64,000 nucleotides of DNA from Clavulina sp. PMI_390 (GCA_015039315.1 WIDE01000064.1:124238-188237), one strand, 5' to 3'. Shown: positions 46,155 through 58,330, counted from the stretch's first letter. Numbers and translations are program-made. Notes: generated from the letters alone by a model not told the origin.

Positions 46155-47231
46155 CTTTTTAGTCAGATTGTCGAGACCTTGATGGAGATGTGTTCCAGTC
46201 CTGCAAGGCTCGGTGGGAGGGTGGGGACAACACGAAAGCATCCACAGGTAGGATTATTATACAAAATCAAAGGATTACAAACTGGAAGAGCAGGAACGCC
46301 AAGAGAATCAAAGAGCGCCAAGAGAATAACGGGACCACCTCATTGCATTTCGTCGAGCGAAAAACTCCAAAAGGAAGCAAACACCCTTGAGCCGCTCCAG
46401 ACATTGGCAGTCATTTGGCATTTGAGAGTGTAATATATAATCAGTAATGGCAATTAGCCTCAGTACGGAAGGTAGATATGATATGCTTTGAACTGTCTGT
46501 GGGCTAATTTGAGATGGTAGAAGTCGCCGTCTTGCAGCATACATTCGATTTTTGCTGCTGAAGAAGCACTAGTCAAGGAATATGCCTGCCGTTTGACTTC
46601 TCCCTTTCATTTGTCCCGACGGCGAGTGGCACCAACAGAGATGAAGATTCTGCAGTATGGTCACACAGCAGGTAAGCTCTGTCAAACATCTTCCTTCGTG
46701 GGGGGTAATTATTGGTCTCGCAACTTTGTTGGTAAATAAGTGAGTTGGACACGTAGTACGTCTTTTATACAATGAATTTCTAAAAGGGATTCAGAACCTG
46801 GCACAAATCTTTGTACTGTCGGCGGGATGTAAGGGCTGAGCGCTGCGTGGCTGGCTGTGACGATACTGGATCTAATTATAAACTGCGAATGGAGTAATTT
46901 TGACTTAGCTGTTGGGAGATTCGATTCAGTTTTTTTTAGTTGGTGGGCCTATTGCACGATTGAGCAGTGATAAGGTTCCGAAACTTCTCCAAAACGTGAG
47001 ATCTTTCTCAACCAACTCTTTTCAACCGTCAATATACCAACCTCAGGAGGTATCAGAAGGGATATGGTGATACATAAACGATAGATTCTCGCATTATGGC
47101 CTACCCATCCCTCTCTTCGGAATCCAAAACGCCCGAACAGAGAATGGAAGTACACAAGCCGACTACCCTAAAAAGAAGGTTTATCCGCCTGCATTATATC
47201 GAAACTCTCCGAACCGCATTAAAAAAAAAAA
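46155..47231. other. Spacer between array members B and C
   Basis: About 1.1 kb. It includes an A12 run at 47219-47230. No gene is supported and I do not see the palindrome found upstream of four other units. Confidence 0.45.
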
Positions 47232-48985
47232 CTAGCTCTGATAATTGTGGGTGGAAGTAAAGTGATCATTTAGTCCAGCACGGCCACTATATCACAACGT
47301 TGATTCAGTCAGCTACTTCTAAGAATCGATCGGCCAGGAGACTCACGTGCTATACTCTATGATACTTTGCAGTGGCGTGCTCGGTGGGTGGTTGCCTACA
47401 CCACCACCTCCACGAGGCGAGTCAACTGTGAGAAGAGGCGCGCTTTGATTGACGGGAGTGGACACCCCAACCCCATACGAAGCTGATCGACTGCTGAGGC
47501 TCGGAGTCGGATTGGTAGAATTCCCTGCGACGGAACCTATTGGAGAAACAGGCATAGGGTTGGGGGTCGCCGTAGAAGGAGGGAAACTCGCTGTCATATC
47601 AGGACTTGTTCCCGAGGACGGAAACGGAGACAAAGTTGGGAAGCTCGGACCTCCAAGGCCTACCCCTCCAGTGCCAATACGACCGCCCATCGTCATAGCT
47701 CCAATAATTGGGACTTGAACCATTTGAGCGGACAGCTCACCACGCTCATCCTCCCTGCGTTGCGCTTCCTCGTCCTCGACCTCCTTCCTTGAGCGGCTAA
47801 GCCATCTCCACCTATTCGTCTGGCTTGGACGGATCGCACCTGGTGGGGCATAAGGGATAGTAGCGGCAGGAGACGCGACGGTGGTATTGGGGGCCATTCC
47901 CGCGCTCCCAGTCCCACCAGCTGAACTCCCGCCGAGGGGTGCTGACGATCCACTAGGTGCTACGTTGACACCATGCCCAGGGAGTGAGGGTCCGCCGGCT
48001 GCTCCTTGCCCGCCGGTTACGCCGGGACCCATTTGTGACACCCCTCCATCTGGGGATGCTCCGAACGGCGCTTGACCCGCGGTCCCAATAGAGTGACTAA
48101 CGCCGCCATCCGGGGCGAAGGTGGGACCACCACCAGGAGAGGCAGAGCCGACAGTAGTTCCATTCCCCATCCCAGGTGCGCCAGGATTTGCATTGGCGCC
48201 TTGTCCCGCGTGGGCAGCATGACCTACATGGCCAGCCTGAGCACCATGAGCGGCTCCTGCACCAGTCCCTGCGGAATGGGACGCTCCACCACTTGTTGCG
48301 CTTCCAGCCGCCCCACCAGCGCCCGCGCCAGCGCCAAAGATACCAAGTTTCGCTAGTGCAGGGATCGTGGTGACCGTGGTGTGAACAATAATGGCGCCTA
48401 CCGCTCCAATTGCGGCGATACCAGCAAGACCACCAGCGACGCCGCCAGCAATGGTACCCTTCGATGGACCAGATTTCCCGCTAGATCCATCACCTAAGCA
48501 AAAGAGGTTGAAAATGAATCTTGGAAATAGGCAAGGCGCCGGGAAAACACACACATCTCTTGTTAACGGCATCCTTTACGACTTGGAGATTGAACCAGAA
48601 GCTGCACACAGCAATGAGGGTCTGGTTATACCCAGTGAGATACAGGCTGAAGATTGTTTGAAGGTTATTGAATAATGCGTTACACGGAACAATAAAGAAA
48701 GTCGATGCGACACCCACTCGCACAGGGAATCCCCGCAAAGGGGAGATTGTATATCACATTCACCTGCATGAAAATTCGAGTACGAGCAATCGATACCTTA
48801 TTTTTTGGTATCTTCTAGCATTAGGACCAGAAATCAAGATATATGGAGAGTGATCATTCACACTGATTGACGTCGGTAGGGTTGTCTCCACATGTGGCAA
48901 ACTCTGCTGCCACCGCAAACCTGAAGAAGAAAAAGAGTGCAATGACAGAAAGCAGACGGATGGGTATTATCATGATTGTTCTCAT
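47232..48985 (-). CDS. Array family member C
   Basis: The signal peptide (MRTIMIIPIRLLSVIALFFF, ending near AVAA) is followed by FATCGDNPTDVNQC. Exon 2 reads CDIQSPLCGDSLC, and exon 3 LIAVCSFWFNLQVVKDAVNK followed by RC. Exon 4 begins DGSSGKSGPSKGTIAGGVAG and runs through the membrane segment (AIGAVGAIIVHTTVTTIPAL). It has a shorter His-Ala-Gly repeat than its neighbours (AQAGHVGHAAHAGQG), the NRWRWLSRSRKEVEDEEAQ motif, SRSASYGVGVSTPVNQSAPL and IIEYST. The frame stops at 47343 in a GTGAGT donor. A last exon from ATATAG would read TGRAGLNDHFTS and lacks the GPYARL tail, so the C-terminus has diverged. The ATG at 48985 gives the longest plausible signal peptide; 48973 is an alternative. Confidence 0.65.
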
Positions 48986-49399
48986 AATGACACGGAAACC
49001 TCGTTTGACCCTCAGAGAGAGGTGGAGTGAGTCGTTGGGTATATACAGGCGATAGTATCTCAGGGTATTGCACTTATATAAAATGCGAAATGAAGAAATT
49101 GGAAAGCGGTGAACCAGGAACGCCGAGAGCATAAGCGTTCGCTTCTTTACCTTTTGGAAAGATAGACGCCAAAAAAGGAGGAGGGCATAGCCACTTCATC
49201 CGCCCTAACTCGGCTGCTCTCGTGTCTTTTCGACTTGTTTGAAATGATGAAAATGCATGCTAAATGCCAATACCATATCATATCATATCATGTCTCGGGT
49301 GAAAAATGTGAAGGAAGCCACGAAGGTCGCGCATACTAGGTTGCACCGAACCCTAGCAATAGAGTAGTGAACAAGAAAAATGCAACCACCTTTTATCGA

Positions 49400-49600
49400 C
49401 GGACTGCTGGACAGCCGGCGCGTCGACAAGGAGGAAATTGCATTGGTATCTGATTATTTCGTTAAATCCGAGAAGATTTAGGACATAAGCGATTGAAGGG
49501 ACATGGGACATCAGATTCGCGGGATGGGTCAAGGATTTTATATGACACTTACGCACACAATAACTTCCCGTAGTATATAGTATGATTTTGTTCTTCAATT
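49400..49600 (-). pseudogene. Relic of an array family member (ectodomain exons only)
   Basis: Two exon remnants survive: IYYGKLLCA, aligned with YCGKSLC of the paralogues and followed by a GTAAG-type donor, and IIRYQCNFLLVDAPAVQQSV with DKRW, aligned with the YxxQAVxxxYDKRC exon. The last Cys is replaced by Trp. No membrane, repeat or tail exons follow, while the usual upstream spacer with the palindrome lies just to the right (49.8-50.8 kb). A unit between C and D has thus lost its 3' part. Confidence 0.6.
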
Positions 49601-49839
49601 ATCTAGATTGACTGATCTGTACAGCTGATGTATTGTTGCAGAAGATACCCCTATCGTCAACGGTTCGCGGGGAGACTCTGAACATTTGTTTGAGATGTCT
49701 CCAGCCTTACGCTGCTCAGTGGAAGCAGGCACGCGACATTAATTATTATACAGAGTGTTGGAGTCGTAAACCCAAGCGCCAGGCACGTCGAGAGCAAAAC
49801 GTGGTAGCCTCATTGGGTTTTAGACGCTGGAAAGGCGCA

Positions 49840-50760
49840 CTATCCATCCGAGTATTTCGGCTGCACTGGATGGATTGATAGATATTTTAAATTGAGGGAT
49901 TCGGAAGTACCTTGAATGCGAAAGGGAGACAGGGTCATGTCATACCCCTCGACTGGGGCGTGACACGGCCAGACTGTGCCTGCTGAACGATGACAAATTC
50001 GAAGGAAATTGTCATCCAAAAGCATACACTTGAATTTGCAAGGACGGAGGAATTACTCAAGAGATACCGATACGCGCGTCATCTGATCGGTTTATTTCAT
50101 TTCAGGTGACAAGATGTGTCCTCAATGATCGAGCATTCTCATGGAATGTGATCCGAAAAACCAATTACAGCGTCTCTTTGCCAAGAGTTTCCGCTTGAGG
50201 CCGGAAACGGCGACAAGCCAAGCTTTCTAGTAGAAACACCTTGGTATAGCATACGTTATCTCTTCTGATAGTGCCGTGGCTAGATGTCAGCTGGTGTAGC
50301 TTCGTGATGCGATTAGCGGGTAGAGGCTCAGAGCCGTAGCGAGTCGTTTAGCGCTGCTGCCCACAACCGGAAAGAACGATGTGGTAGCACATTGTCAGCG
50401 CTCGCATCCAGGGATGCTTGGCGAGCGACCACGTCCGAGTCGCCAACATCGCTTGTTTGGCTCGAGGGAGTGTTCAATCAAGCCCGACCCACGGATTCCG
50501 AGCCAACATGTATCTCTCCCAAATCATGAACTCTTCTCACTTGATCCTCTCAGCATGCGCCAGAACATTAAAAAAAATTCCTCACCTTTCGTTGGCCGCG
50601 ATAGTGCCCGATCAACACCTGAGGCACTGTTGTCACTCATCTGCCTGAACCAGAGTCCTCAATTGGCTCGATTCTCTTTGCAATCATTTTCCGTTTCTTT
50701 TCCTCTTCTGCCACTTTCCCTCCATGTCTTGCGAGTTGTGTCGTAGGAGTACCCACTGAC
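49840..50760 (-). repeat. Duplicated upstream spacer, copy 1
   Basis: This spacer and those at 53.3, 57.6 and 61.3 kb are related. They share GATACCGATACGCG, TCATCTGATC with GTTTATTTCAT, AAGATGTGTCCTCA, GCCAAGAGTTTCC and TTGTTTGGCTCGAGG in the same order, with decreasing similarity in the later copies. Each lies upstream of an array member, so the tandem unit included its promoter. Confidence 0.7.
49989..50016. promoter_or_regulatory. Palindromic upstream element, copy 1
   Basis: GATGACAA and TTGTCATC are perfect inverted arms with a 12-nt centre. The same element lies at 53413-53440 and in diverged form at 57739 and 61442. Confidence 0.45.
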
Positions 50761-51037
50761 CTTGGAAATCCCCATCGAACAGTTGTCTCTATACCAGTGT
50801 TGCCTATCGAATCCTCCGTTGCAGCTTACTCAACGATATTTTATCTCCCTGCGGACAATAGCAATACAATGGATAGGATTGTGCGAAAATGCAACCAAAA
50901 GGAATCATCACGAGCCATAAAAAAGTCGTTTCAACATCATGGCGTAACGCTTCTATCCTTAGCGTCCAGAACGCACTTGGAGGGTATAGAAGCAGCAATA
51001 TTGTTGGCCCAAAAGAAAGTTTAACGTTCGATGAGAG

Positions 51038-53101
51038 CTACATCTGACGATTCTCGGCTGAATCGAGGCGAGCATACGGCCCAGGACAACCACTACATCA
51101 CATACCGAATTATTCAGCTCGCTCTCTACAGCAAGCGGTAAGGAGATTACTCACGTGTTATACTCGATGGTACTTGGGAGACTCGTGCCCTGTGGCAGGG
51201 TACCCGCACCATTACTGCCTCCACCAGACTGGTCGACGCTGAGAAGGGGCGCGTTCTGGGCAACGGGAGTGGGAATCCCAGGGCCATACGACGCTGATCG
51301 GCTGCTCAGACTTGGGCTCGGGAGAGTAGGGCTGGTGGGGGAAGGGCTCATTTGAGGAGCACCCATACGGGTGGGCGCCATTGTTGAGGGAGGGATGCCC
51401 GCGGTCGTGTTTGGACCCGTCGCCGGGGGCGGAAGCGGAGCTAGAGCTGGGAAGCTTGGACCCACGTGACCACTACCTACAGCAGGACCACCAATCGTAG
51501 CGGGGCTGGCATCAAGAATTTGCACCATCTGCTGAGGTAACTCTGCCCGCTCGTCCTGTCCACCCTGTGCTTCCTCATCCACAGCCTCCTTTCTTGACTG
51601 CCCGAACCACTTCCACTTTTTCGTCTTGTCCGAGGGAACAACAACTGGTGCAATATACGGGACAGGAGCGGCAGGAAAGGCGGAAGTTACGGTTGGAGCC
51701 CCGCCTGGCGCCACGAAAGCGGCTTGGCCATGGAACGTAGTAGTAGGACCAGGGGCCATTCCTGCTCCAGCTGCGTTGGCGCCGAAGGGCGCTGAGGATC
51801 CACCAGGCGCGACGTTTGCGCCATGTCCAGGGAACGAGGGTCCGCCCATTGCTCCTTGTCCTCCAGTTACGCCCGTTCCCATATGAGACATGCCTCCATC
51901 TGGCAACATACCGAAAGGTGCTTGACCTGCCGTTCCAATGGAGTGTCCGACACCACCATCGGGGGCAAAAGTAGGTCCAGTGCCAGGAGGAGCTGAGCCA
52001 ACCGTGGCTCCATTTCCCATTCCAGGCGCACTGGGGTTCGCATTCGCGCCTTGTCCTGCGTGTGCGGCGTGGCTACCATCAGCTGCATGGCCAGTATGCC
52101 CTGCATGGCCTGCATGACTCATATGACCAGTATGGCCAACTTGAGCAGCGTGCCCAGCGTGAGAAGTATGTGCAGTGTTGCCAGCTTGGGCAGTGTGCGC
52201 TGTGTGCGCAGTATGAGCAGTGTGGCCAACTTGAGCAGTATGAGCGGCTTGATTGGTTTGACCAACTTGCGCAGTGTGCGCGGTATGCGCGGCATGACCA
52301 GCATGAGCAACATGAGAAACGTGAACTGCATGAGCGGCTCCCGCACCAGCTGCCACAGCAGAGTGAGATGCTCCGCCAGCTGCTGCACCTCCTGCTGCAC
52401 CTCCAGCGGCACCCCCTGCTGAACCTGCACTAGCGCCCGCTCCGACACCAGCAATCCCAAGCTTGGTCACCACAGGGATCGCCACGATCGTAGAGTGAAC
52501 AACAATAGCACCAACCACTCCAACTGCAGCGACCCCGGCAATCCCACCAACAACGCCTCCAGCGATGGTACCCTTTGATGGACCAGAGGCGGGGGATCCA
52601 CCCCCTGGACCTTGACATGCCCAAGACGTCATCAACTTGAACTCTGGAACTAAGGGGGCGTGCAAGTACGCACATCTCTTATCATAGTCCTCCTGGACAG
52701 CCTGCGCGTCAAACCAATAGTCGCACACTGCGAGTGAGTCATCCCATCCAGCATGGGACACCCAGCTGAAGTTTATTAGTCGTGCATTAGTTATAGAGGT
52801 TAAAGCATGAGGCGAGTAGCTGATGGCAAGCTCACCCGCAAAGTGACCACTGGCACTGAAATTGAGGAAGGCTTAGATTGCATGCTATCACATGAAAAGC
52901 CGAATAGAAGCAGTCAATGCCTACGGGACAATATCTCCGATTATCAGTGTGGTTCTAAAGAGATGTGAAGAGCAAGTACTGACAAGCATCAAGTTCCGTA
53001 ATCACGGTATTGTTGTCATAACACGATTCGTACTGTGCCATTGCTGTCATGAAAAAGAGGACGAACGAAGCGATAGAGAGAAGACGAAGTGGGATAAACA
53101 T
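51038..53101 (-). CDS. Array family member D
   Basis: The cleanest member, about 595 residues. The signal peptide is MFIPLRLLSIASFVLFFMTA. The ectodomain reads YESCYDNNTVITELDAC, CIDCFYSAFH, CQWSLCG and, after an intron, VCDYWFDAQAVQEDYDKRC. A phase-1 intron joins PGGGSPASGPSKGTIAGGVV, a glycine-zipper membrane span (GGIAGVAAVGVVGAIVVHS). A long repeat rich in H-T-A-H, Q-V-G-H and H-A-G follows. After a Gly/Pro linker come KKWKWFGQSRKEAVDEEAQ, SRSASYGPGIPTPVAQNAPL, LSVDQSGGG and PSTIEYN. Instead of stopping at 51151 (inside GTGAGT), splicing to GATGTAG adds TGCPGPYARLDSAENRQM and a stop at 51038. No catalytic domain is seen; a surface sensor or adhesion role is only inferred. Its 3' two-thirds are nearly identical to member E. 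Confidence 0.7.
51412..52100 (-). repeat. Near-identical block shared by members D and E (D copy)
   Basis: By eye this block matches 55732-56420 base for base at a constant offset of 4320, while sequence on both sides differs more. Confidence 0.7.
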
Positions 53102-53279
53102 GGCTGTTCTGACGAAAATACTGGGCATTTGTCTGAGATGTCTTCAACGTGATGCTAGCTAACGAGATCATTCGGGTGACGATTCCAGTGAGTGGAGTTA
53201 TTATACGCAATGGTAGAATTTGTAGACTGAGGGACAGGCGCTCCCATAGCAAAAAGTGTCAGCATCGTTAGCTTTTGCG

Positions 53280-54200
53280 ATCGATAGACGGTGGAAACTG
53301 ATCAGGACTTTCACATCTGGGAATTCGGAAGCACTTTTGTAGTGAAAGGAAGACAGGCCCATATCACACCCCTGCATTGAGGCGTGATACGGCCAGACTG
53401 TGCCTGCTGAACGATGACAAATTCGAAGGAAATTGTCATCCAAAAGTATACACTTGAATTTGCAGGGGTGGAGGAATTGCTCAAGAGATACCGATACGCG
53501 CGTCATCTGATCGGTTTATTTCATTTCAGGTGACAAGATGTGTCCTCAGTGGTTGAGTATTCTCGTGGAATGTCATCCGAAAAACCAATCGTAGCGTCTC
53601 TTTTGCCAAGAGTTTCCGCTTGAGGCCAAAAATGGCAACGAGCCAAGCCTTTTTGGTAGAAACACCTTAGTATAGCATACGTCCTCTCTTCTGATAGTGC
53701 CGTGGCCGAGTCTGGCCGCCAGACGTCAGCTGATCTAGCTTCGTGATGTGATTAGCGGGCAGGAGCTCAGAGCTATGGAGAGTCTTTTAGCGCTGCCGCT
53801 CACAACCGGCAAAACGATGTGGTAGCACATTGTGGGCGCCGGCCTCCTGGGATGCTCGGCGAGCGACCACGTCGCCAACATGGCTTGTTTGGCCCGAGGG
53901 AATTCAACCCGGCCCACGGAATCCCAACATCTATCTCTCCCAAATCCTGAATCCTTTTCACTTGCTCCTTTTAGCGCGCTCCCGAACATACTAAAAAACA
54001 GCATTTCCTCACCCTTCGTTGGCCGTGATAGTGCCCGATCAACACTGAGTTACTGCTGTTGCTCATCTACCTGAACACACTCCCCAATTGGCTCGATTCT
54101 CTTTGCAGTCATTTTCCATTTCTTGTCCTCCTCTCCCACTTTCCCTTCATGTCTCCCGCGTTTTGTCGCAGGAGTACCCACTGACCCGGGAAATCCCCAT
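53280..54200 (-). repeat. Duplicated upstream spacer, copy 2
   Basis: Closest to copy 1: the stretch 53398-53560 matches 49977-50140 with only a few changes. It lies upstream of member D. Confidence 0.75.
53413..53440. promoter_or_regulatory. Palindromic upstream element, copy 2
   Basis: GATGACAA...TTGTCATC, about 312 bp upstream of the member D start codon and identical to copy 1. Confidence 0.45.
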
Positions 54201-55359
54201 CGAACAGGGGCTGCTCTCTCTACTAGAGTGTTGCTTATCGAATCTCCATATGCAGCTTACCCTCCAACCTTACCTGCTTATGGGTCACCCATGACTAGCA
54301 AACCGTGGCCACGGTGTCTCGGGGTATGAAAGGCTCTTCCGCTTTGTTTCCGCTCACACGGCCCCTTTCCATGAGCCTGTTCCCCTCCAATTTTTCTTCC
54401 CCTTCACACCTTGAAGCTGAAAGGGCCCCTCGCCCTTTACGCATTGCTCGATCGCGCTGCAACTCCCGTTAATTTACGACGCGCTCACTCGCGAGACAAC
54501 CACCCATCGAACTCGCGACGGCATCGACATTCACCGAACCTTGCGGACCCTCTAACCCCCTCTCTGCACAACTAATCATTACTCCCGATACCTCGACAAT
54601 TCATACTCACCTCCATGATGTATGCATTGACTCGCTCCTTCCCCACGTTTTTCCACCTCCCAATTGTATGGTCGTGACAGCCGGCCACCCTTGGCATCAT
54701 CGTGAGCACTGCACTTTAGGCTGCGGCCCTTCATGAGACGTCACGACCCCTATTCTTACCCACTTGTCTCAACTCTAATACCCTTTACATTGTAGCCACG
54801 ACCATCCAGCGCTGACCTCCCAAGCTACCGCACGATTCCCGGGACCAGAATATCAGCCCCTCGTTGCGCATTGGTGGTTGAAATCGACAATACTTGGCTC
54901 GCCATCGAAACCCCCTCGTCCTGCAACACCCACTCCCTAGTCGATTCAGCCAAGCGCGCACCATCGTCGATCTACCTCGTAGGACATACTATGATGCTCG
55001 TTCCGACTTTTCATCTGTACTCTGTAATCGCGTGGCTCCGTGTTGCTTCATTTTTTACCACATCTCTCGCGAGGGTCTGCCTGCTTTCAGTAGTCAATGT
55101 CTGTGACCTTCCTTTGTAGACCAATCGGGGTTTTTCAGTTGGTCGAATTCAATGATATTTTATCTCGCTGCAGACAATAGCAACACAATGGATGGGATCG
55201 TACGAACATGTAACCAAACGTAGTCATTAATATTGCGAGCATAAGAAAGTGGTTCCAACATCATGGCATGACGCATCTCTCCTTAGCATCCAAAACGCGA
55301 TTAGAGAGTATAGAAACAGAGATAGTGGTGGCCCACGTAAGTTCAACATTTGATGAGAG
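54201..55359. other. Remaining spacer between D and E
   Basis: About 1.16 kb, C/T-rich on the plus strand, with no supportable exon. The right end (about 55130-55350) resembles 50810-51030, left of member D's 3' end, and so belongs to the repeated unit. Confidence 0.5.
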
Positions 55360-57419
55360 CTAGATTTGACGATTCTCGGCCGAATCGAGGCGAGCATACG
55401 GCCCAGGACGACCACTACATCATATACCGAATCATTAGCTCGTTCGCCACGTCAAGTAGTAAGAAATTTACTCACGTATTATACTCGATAGTGCTCGGCA
55501 GGTTCGTGCCCTGCGGGAAGGCACCCGCACCATTACTACCTCCACGAGGTGGGTCAACGCTGAGAAGTGGAGCGTTCTGGGCAACGGGAGTGGGAATCCC
55601 AGGGCCATACGACGCTGATCGGCTGCTCAGACTTGGGCTTGGGAGAGTAGGGCTAGTTGGGGTGGGACTCATCGGAGGACCACCCATACGAGCGGGCGCT
55701 ATTGTCGAGGGAGGGATGCCCGCAGTCGTGTTTGGACCCGTCGCCGGGGGCGGAAGCGGAGCTAGAGCTGGGAAGCTTGGACCCACGTGACCACTACCTA
55801 CAGCAGGACCACCAATCGTAGCGGGGCTGGCATCAAGAATTTGCACCATCTGCTGAGGTAACTCTGCCCGCTCGTCCTGTCCACCCTGTGCTTCCTCATC
55901 CACAGCCTCCTTTCTTGACTGCCCGAACCACTTCCACTTTTTCGTCTTGTCCGAGGGAACAACAACTGGTGCAATATACGGGACAGGAGCGGCAGGAAAG
56001 GCGGAAGTTACGGTTGGAGCCCCGCCTGGCGCCACGAAAGCGGCTTGGCCATGGAACGTAGTAGTAGGACCAGGGGCCATTCCTGCTCCAGCTGCGTTGG
56101 CGCCGAAGGGCGCTGAGGATCCACCAGGCGCGACGTTTGCGCCATGTCCAGGGAACGAGGGTCCGCCCATTGCTCCTTGTCCTCCAGTTACGCCCGTTCC
56201 CATATGAGACATGCCTCCATCTGGCAACATACCGAAAGGTGCTTGACCTGCCGTTCCAATGGAGTGTCCGACACCACCATCGGGGGCAAAAGTAGGTCCA
56301 GTGCCAGGAGGAGCTGAGCCAACCGTGGCTCCATTTCCCATTCCAGGCGCACTGGGGTTCGCATTCGCGCCTTGTCCTGCGTGTGCGGCGTGGCTACCAT
56401 CAGCTGCATGGCCAGTATGTCCTGCGTCGCCTGCATGGCTCGTGTGGCCGGAGTGGCCAGCTTGAGCAGTGTGCCCGGCGTGAGCAGTATGAGCGGTGTT
56501 GCCGGCTTGGGCAGTGTGTGCGGTGTGCGCGGTATGAGCAGTATGGCCAACCTGAGCAGTATGAGCGGCGGGAGCGGTTTGTCCAGCTTGTGCAGTGTGT
56601 GCGGTGTGCGCGGTATGAGCAGCGTGACCAGCATGAGCAACATGAGAAACGTGAGCAGCATGGGCGGCCCCTGCACCAGCTGCCACAGCGGAATGAGACG
56701 CTCCACCAGCTGCAGCACCTCCTGCAGCACCTCCAGCGGCACCCCCTGCTGATCCTGCACTAGCACCTGCTCCAACACCAACTATCCCAAGCTTGGTTAC
56801 CACAGGGATTGCCACAATCGTGGAGTGGACAACAATTGCACCCACTACTCCGACTGCGGCAACTCCAGCGATCCCGCCCACGACACCTCCCGCGATGGTA
56901 CCCTTTGATGGACCAGGCCTTTGCTTAGCTTCCTGAGCTTCAGAAATCGATCATCATGTCATATCAAACTCCTAAGCAAGACGTGAAGGAATGGAACTTA
57001 CCTCTTTCGCAAGCGTCCCGGGCAGCCTGGTCGCCCGCAATTTCAGCACAGAGAAGGACCATATAATCGTCAAGACCAAACAGACTCAGGCTGAAAGTGT
57101 TGGCAGGGTATCAGATGCAGAGCTGGAAGGCGAGAGAGTTGGTATCAAACGCACCCACACAGCGGTTTCCCACAATATGGCCCATGTGTCTCGCATTCGT
57201 AGGTCTGGGTTGCAGCGTAGAAGCATTCCTCACCTTATAGTTCAGTACTCCACGTTAAAGATGAACTGTAAGGGATCTGGAGAGCAATTACTCACATGCA
57301 TTGACTTCCGTGAACATCATTTGGCACGAATTATTCGGTTGTGCCATCACCGCCATCCCACAGAAGAGGATTATAGTGGCAGAGAGAAGGCGGAGTGACA
57401 TAAACATTCTGTTTTTCAT
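55360..57419 (-). CDS. Array family member E
   Basis: The start MKNRMFMSLRLLSATIILFC gives a signal peptide; MFMSLRL at 57407 is an alternative start. The ectodomain reads NNSCQMMFTEVNAC, ECFYAATQTYECE, YCGKPLCG and LLCAEIAGDQAARDACER. Splicing to GAAG near 56948 keeps the frame into AQEAKQRPGPSKGTIAGGVV, the membrane region. The repeat region (HTAHTAHTAQAG, GHAAD) differs from D in length and order, while the following linker and KKWKWFGQSRKEAVDEEAQ segment are nearly identical. The tail has NAPLLSVDPPRGG and PSTIEYN, and a last exon TGRPGPYARLDSAENRQI ending at 55360 after a GTGAGT..GATGTAG intron; a naive stop would be at 55472. Function unknown. Confidence 0.7.
55732..56420 (-). repeat. 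Near-identical block shared by members D and E (E copy)
   Basis: Partner of 51412-52100. The identity ends near GGCCAGTATG, at the edge of the His-Ala repeat. Confidence 0.7.
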
Positions 57420-57599
57420 GAAGATATCGAGGGCTAGGCAGGACCTGAGAAGGGGTTATACGCCAACCAGTGGAAGCAGTAAGACAGCAGGTCTCGAATT
57501 CTTATACAAAACGGCGAAATTGCAAACTGGAACGTCAGGCACGCCTCGAGCAAATGTTTTCCCCACTGGCTTTTGCAAGTGATAGACGCCGAAAGGGAG

Positions 57600-58330
57600 G
57601 ACGCGGCAGTACTATCCATCCGAGGATTCCGGCTGCACTGGATTGATTGATAAACATTTTAGGATTCGGAAGCACCTTCGACATGAAAGGGAGACAGGCC
57701 CACATCACACCCCTGGACTGAGGCGTGATATGCTGAACGGTGACAAATTCGGAGGAAATTGTGATCCGAAAACATACACTTGACTTTGCAGCAGCGGAGG
57801 AAATACTCAAGAGATACCGATACGCGTGTCATCTGATCAGTTTATTTCATTCCAAGGGGCAAGATGTGTCCTCAGTGGTCGCGTATTCTCGTCAAGTGTC
57901 GTCCAGAAAGCCAATCCCAGCGTCTCTTTTGCCAAGAGTTTCCACTTATCGCCTAAAATAGAGCCTGGCCAAGCGTTTTCGGGAGAAACATCGTGGTATA
58001 GCACACGTTGGCTATTCTGATCGTGCTATAGCCAAAAGTGGTGGTGTGATCTGGCATCGCTTCGTGGCGCTGTTGGTTATGAGACGCTCAAAATCCTGAG
58101 CGACTCGGTTGAGCGTCGCCTGCGTCAACAGACGTGAACAACAGGGTAGCGCTTTGTACTATAAATTGTTGGGGGTCGCCTCCCAGACGCTGGGCGTCTG
58201 TCGAGCTCGGTTGTTTAGCTCGAGGCAATGTTTGGCCACAGCGTTTCCCGTATCCGTCTCCCTCCGATTCTGGACAAATTTCCCGTCTTCTTTCTCATCA
58301 GACGTTTGAACTTCGGTCACTCCCTTTTGA
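57600..58330 (-). repeat. Duplicated upstream spacer, copy 3
   Basis: More diverged than copies 1 and 2 but colinear: CAAGAGATACCGATACGCG, TCATCTGATCAG, AAGATGTGTCCTCAGTGG, GCCAAGAGTTTCCAC and GTTTAGCTCGAGG are retained. Confidence 0.65.
57739..57766. promoter_or_regulatory. Palindromic upstream element, copy 3 (diverged)
   Basis: GGTGACAAATTCGGAGG followed by AAATTGTGATC, about 320 bp before the member E start. Each arm carries one change relative to copy 1. Confidence 0.35.

Noticed and set aside
49271..49292. ATATC simple repeat
   Set aside because: Only a few units of a short tandem repeat; no sign of function.
51950..52340. CRISPR-like appearance of short regular repeats
   Set aside because: The repeats are codon-level units of a coding repeat (HAG/HTA), of irregular length and without unique spacers, in a fungal nuclear genome.
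52051..52433. Long plus-strand open frames rich in Cys/Ser/Met opposite member D (also 56372-56763 opposite E, and others opposite A, B and C)
   Set aside because: They are mirror frames of the low-complexity His-Ala-Gly repeat; low stop density on both strands follows from its GC-rich codons. No start context, domains or independent conservation.
54871..55119. Open frame in the spacer between D and E as a further gene
   Set aside because: No motif, and no matching frame in the homologous positions of the other spacers, so it is probably chance.
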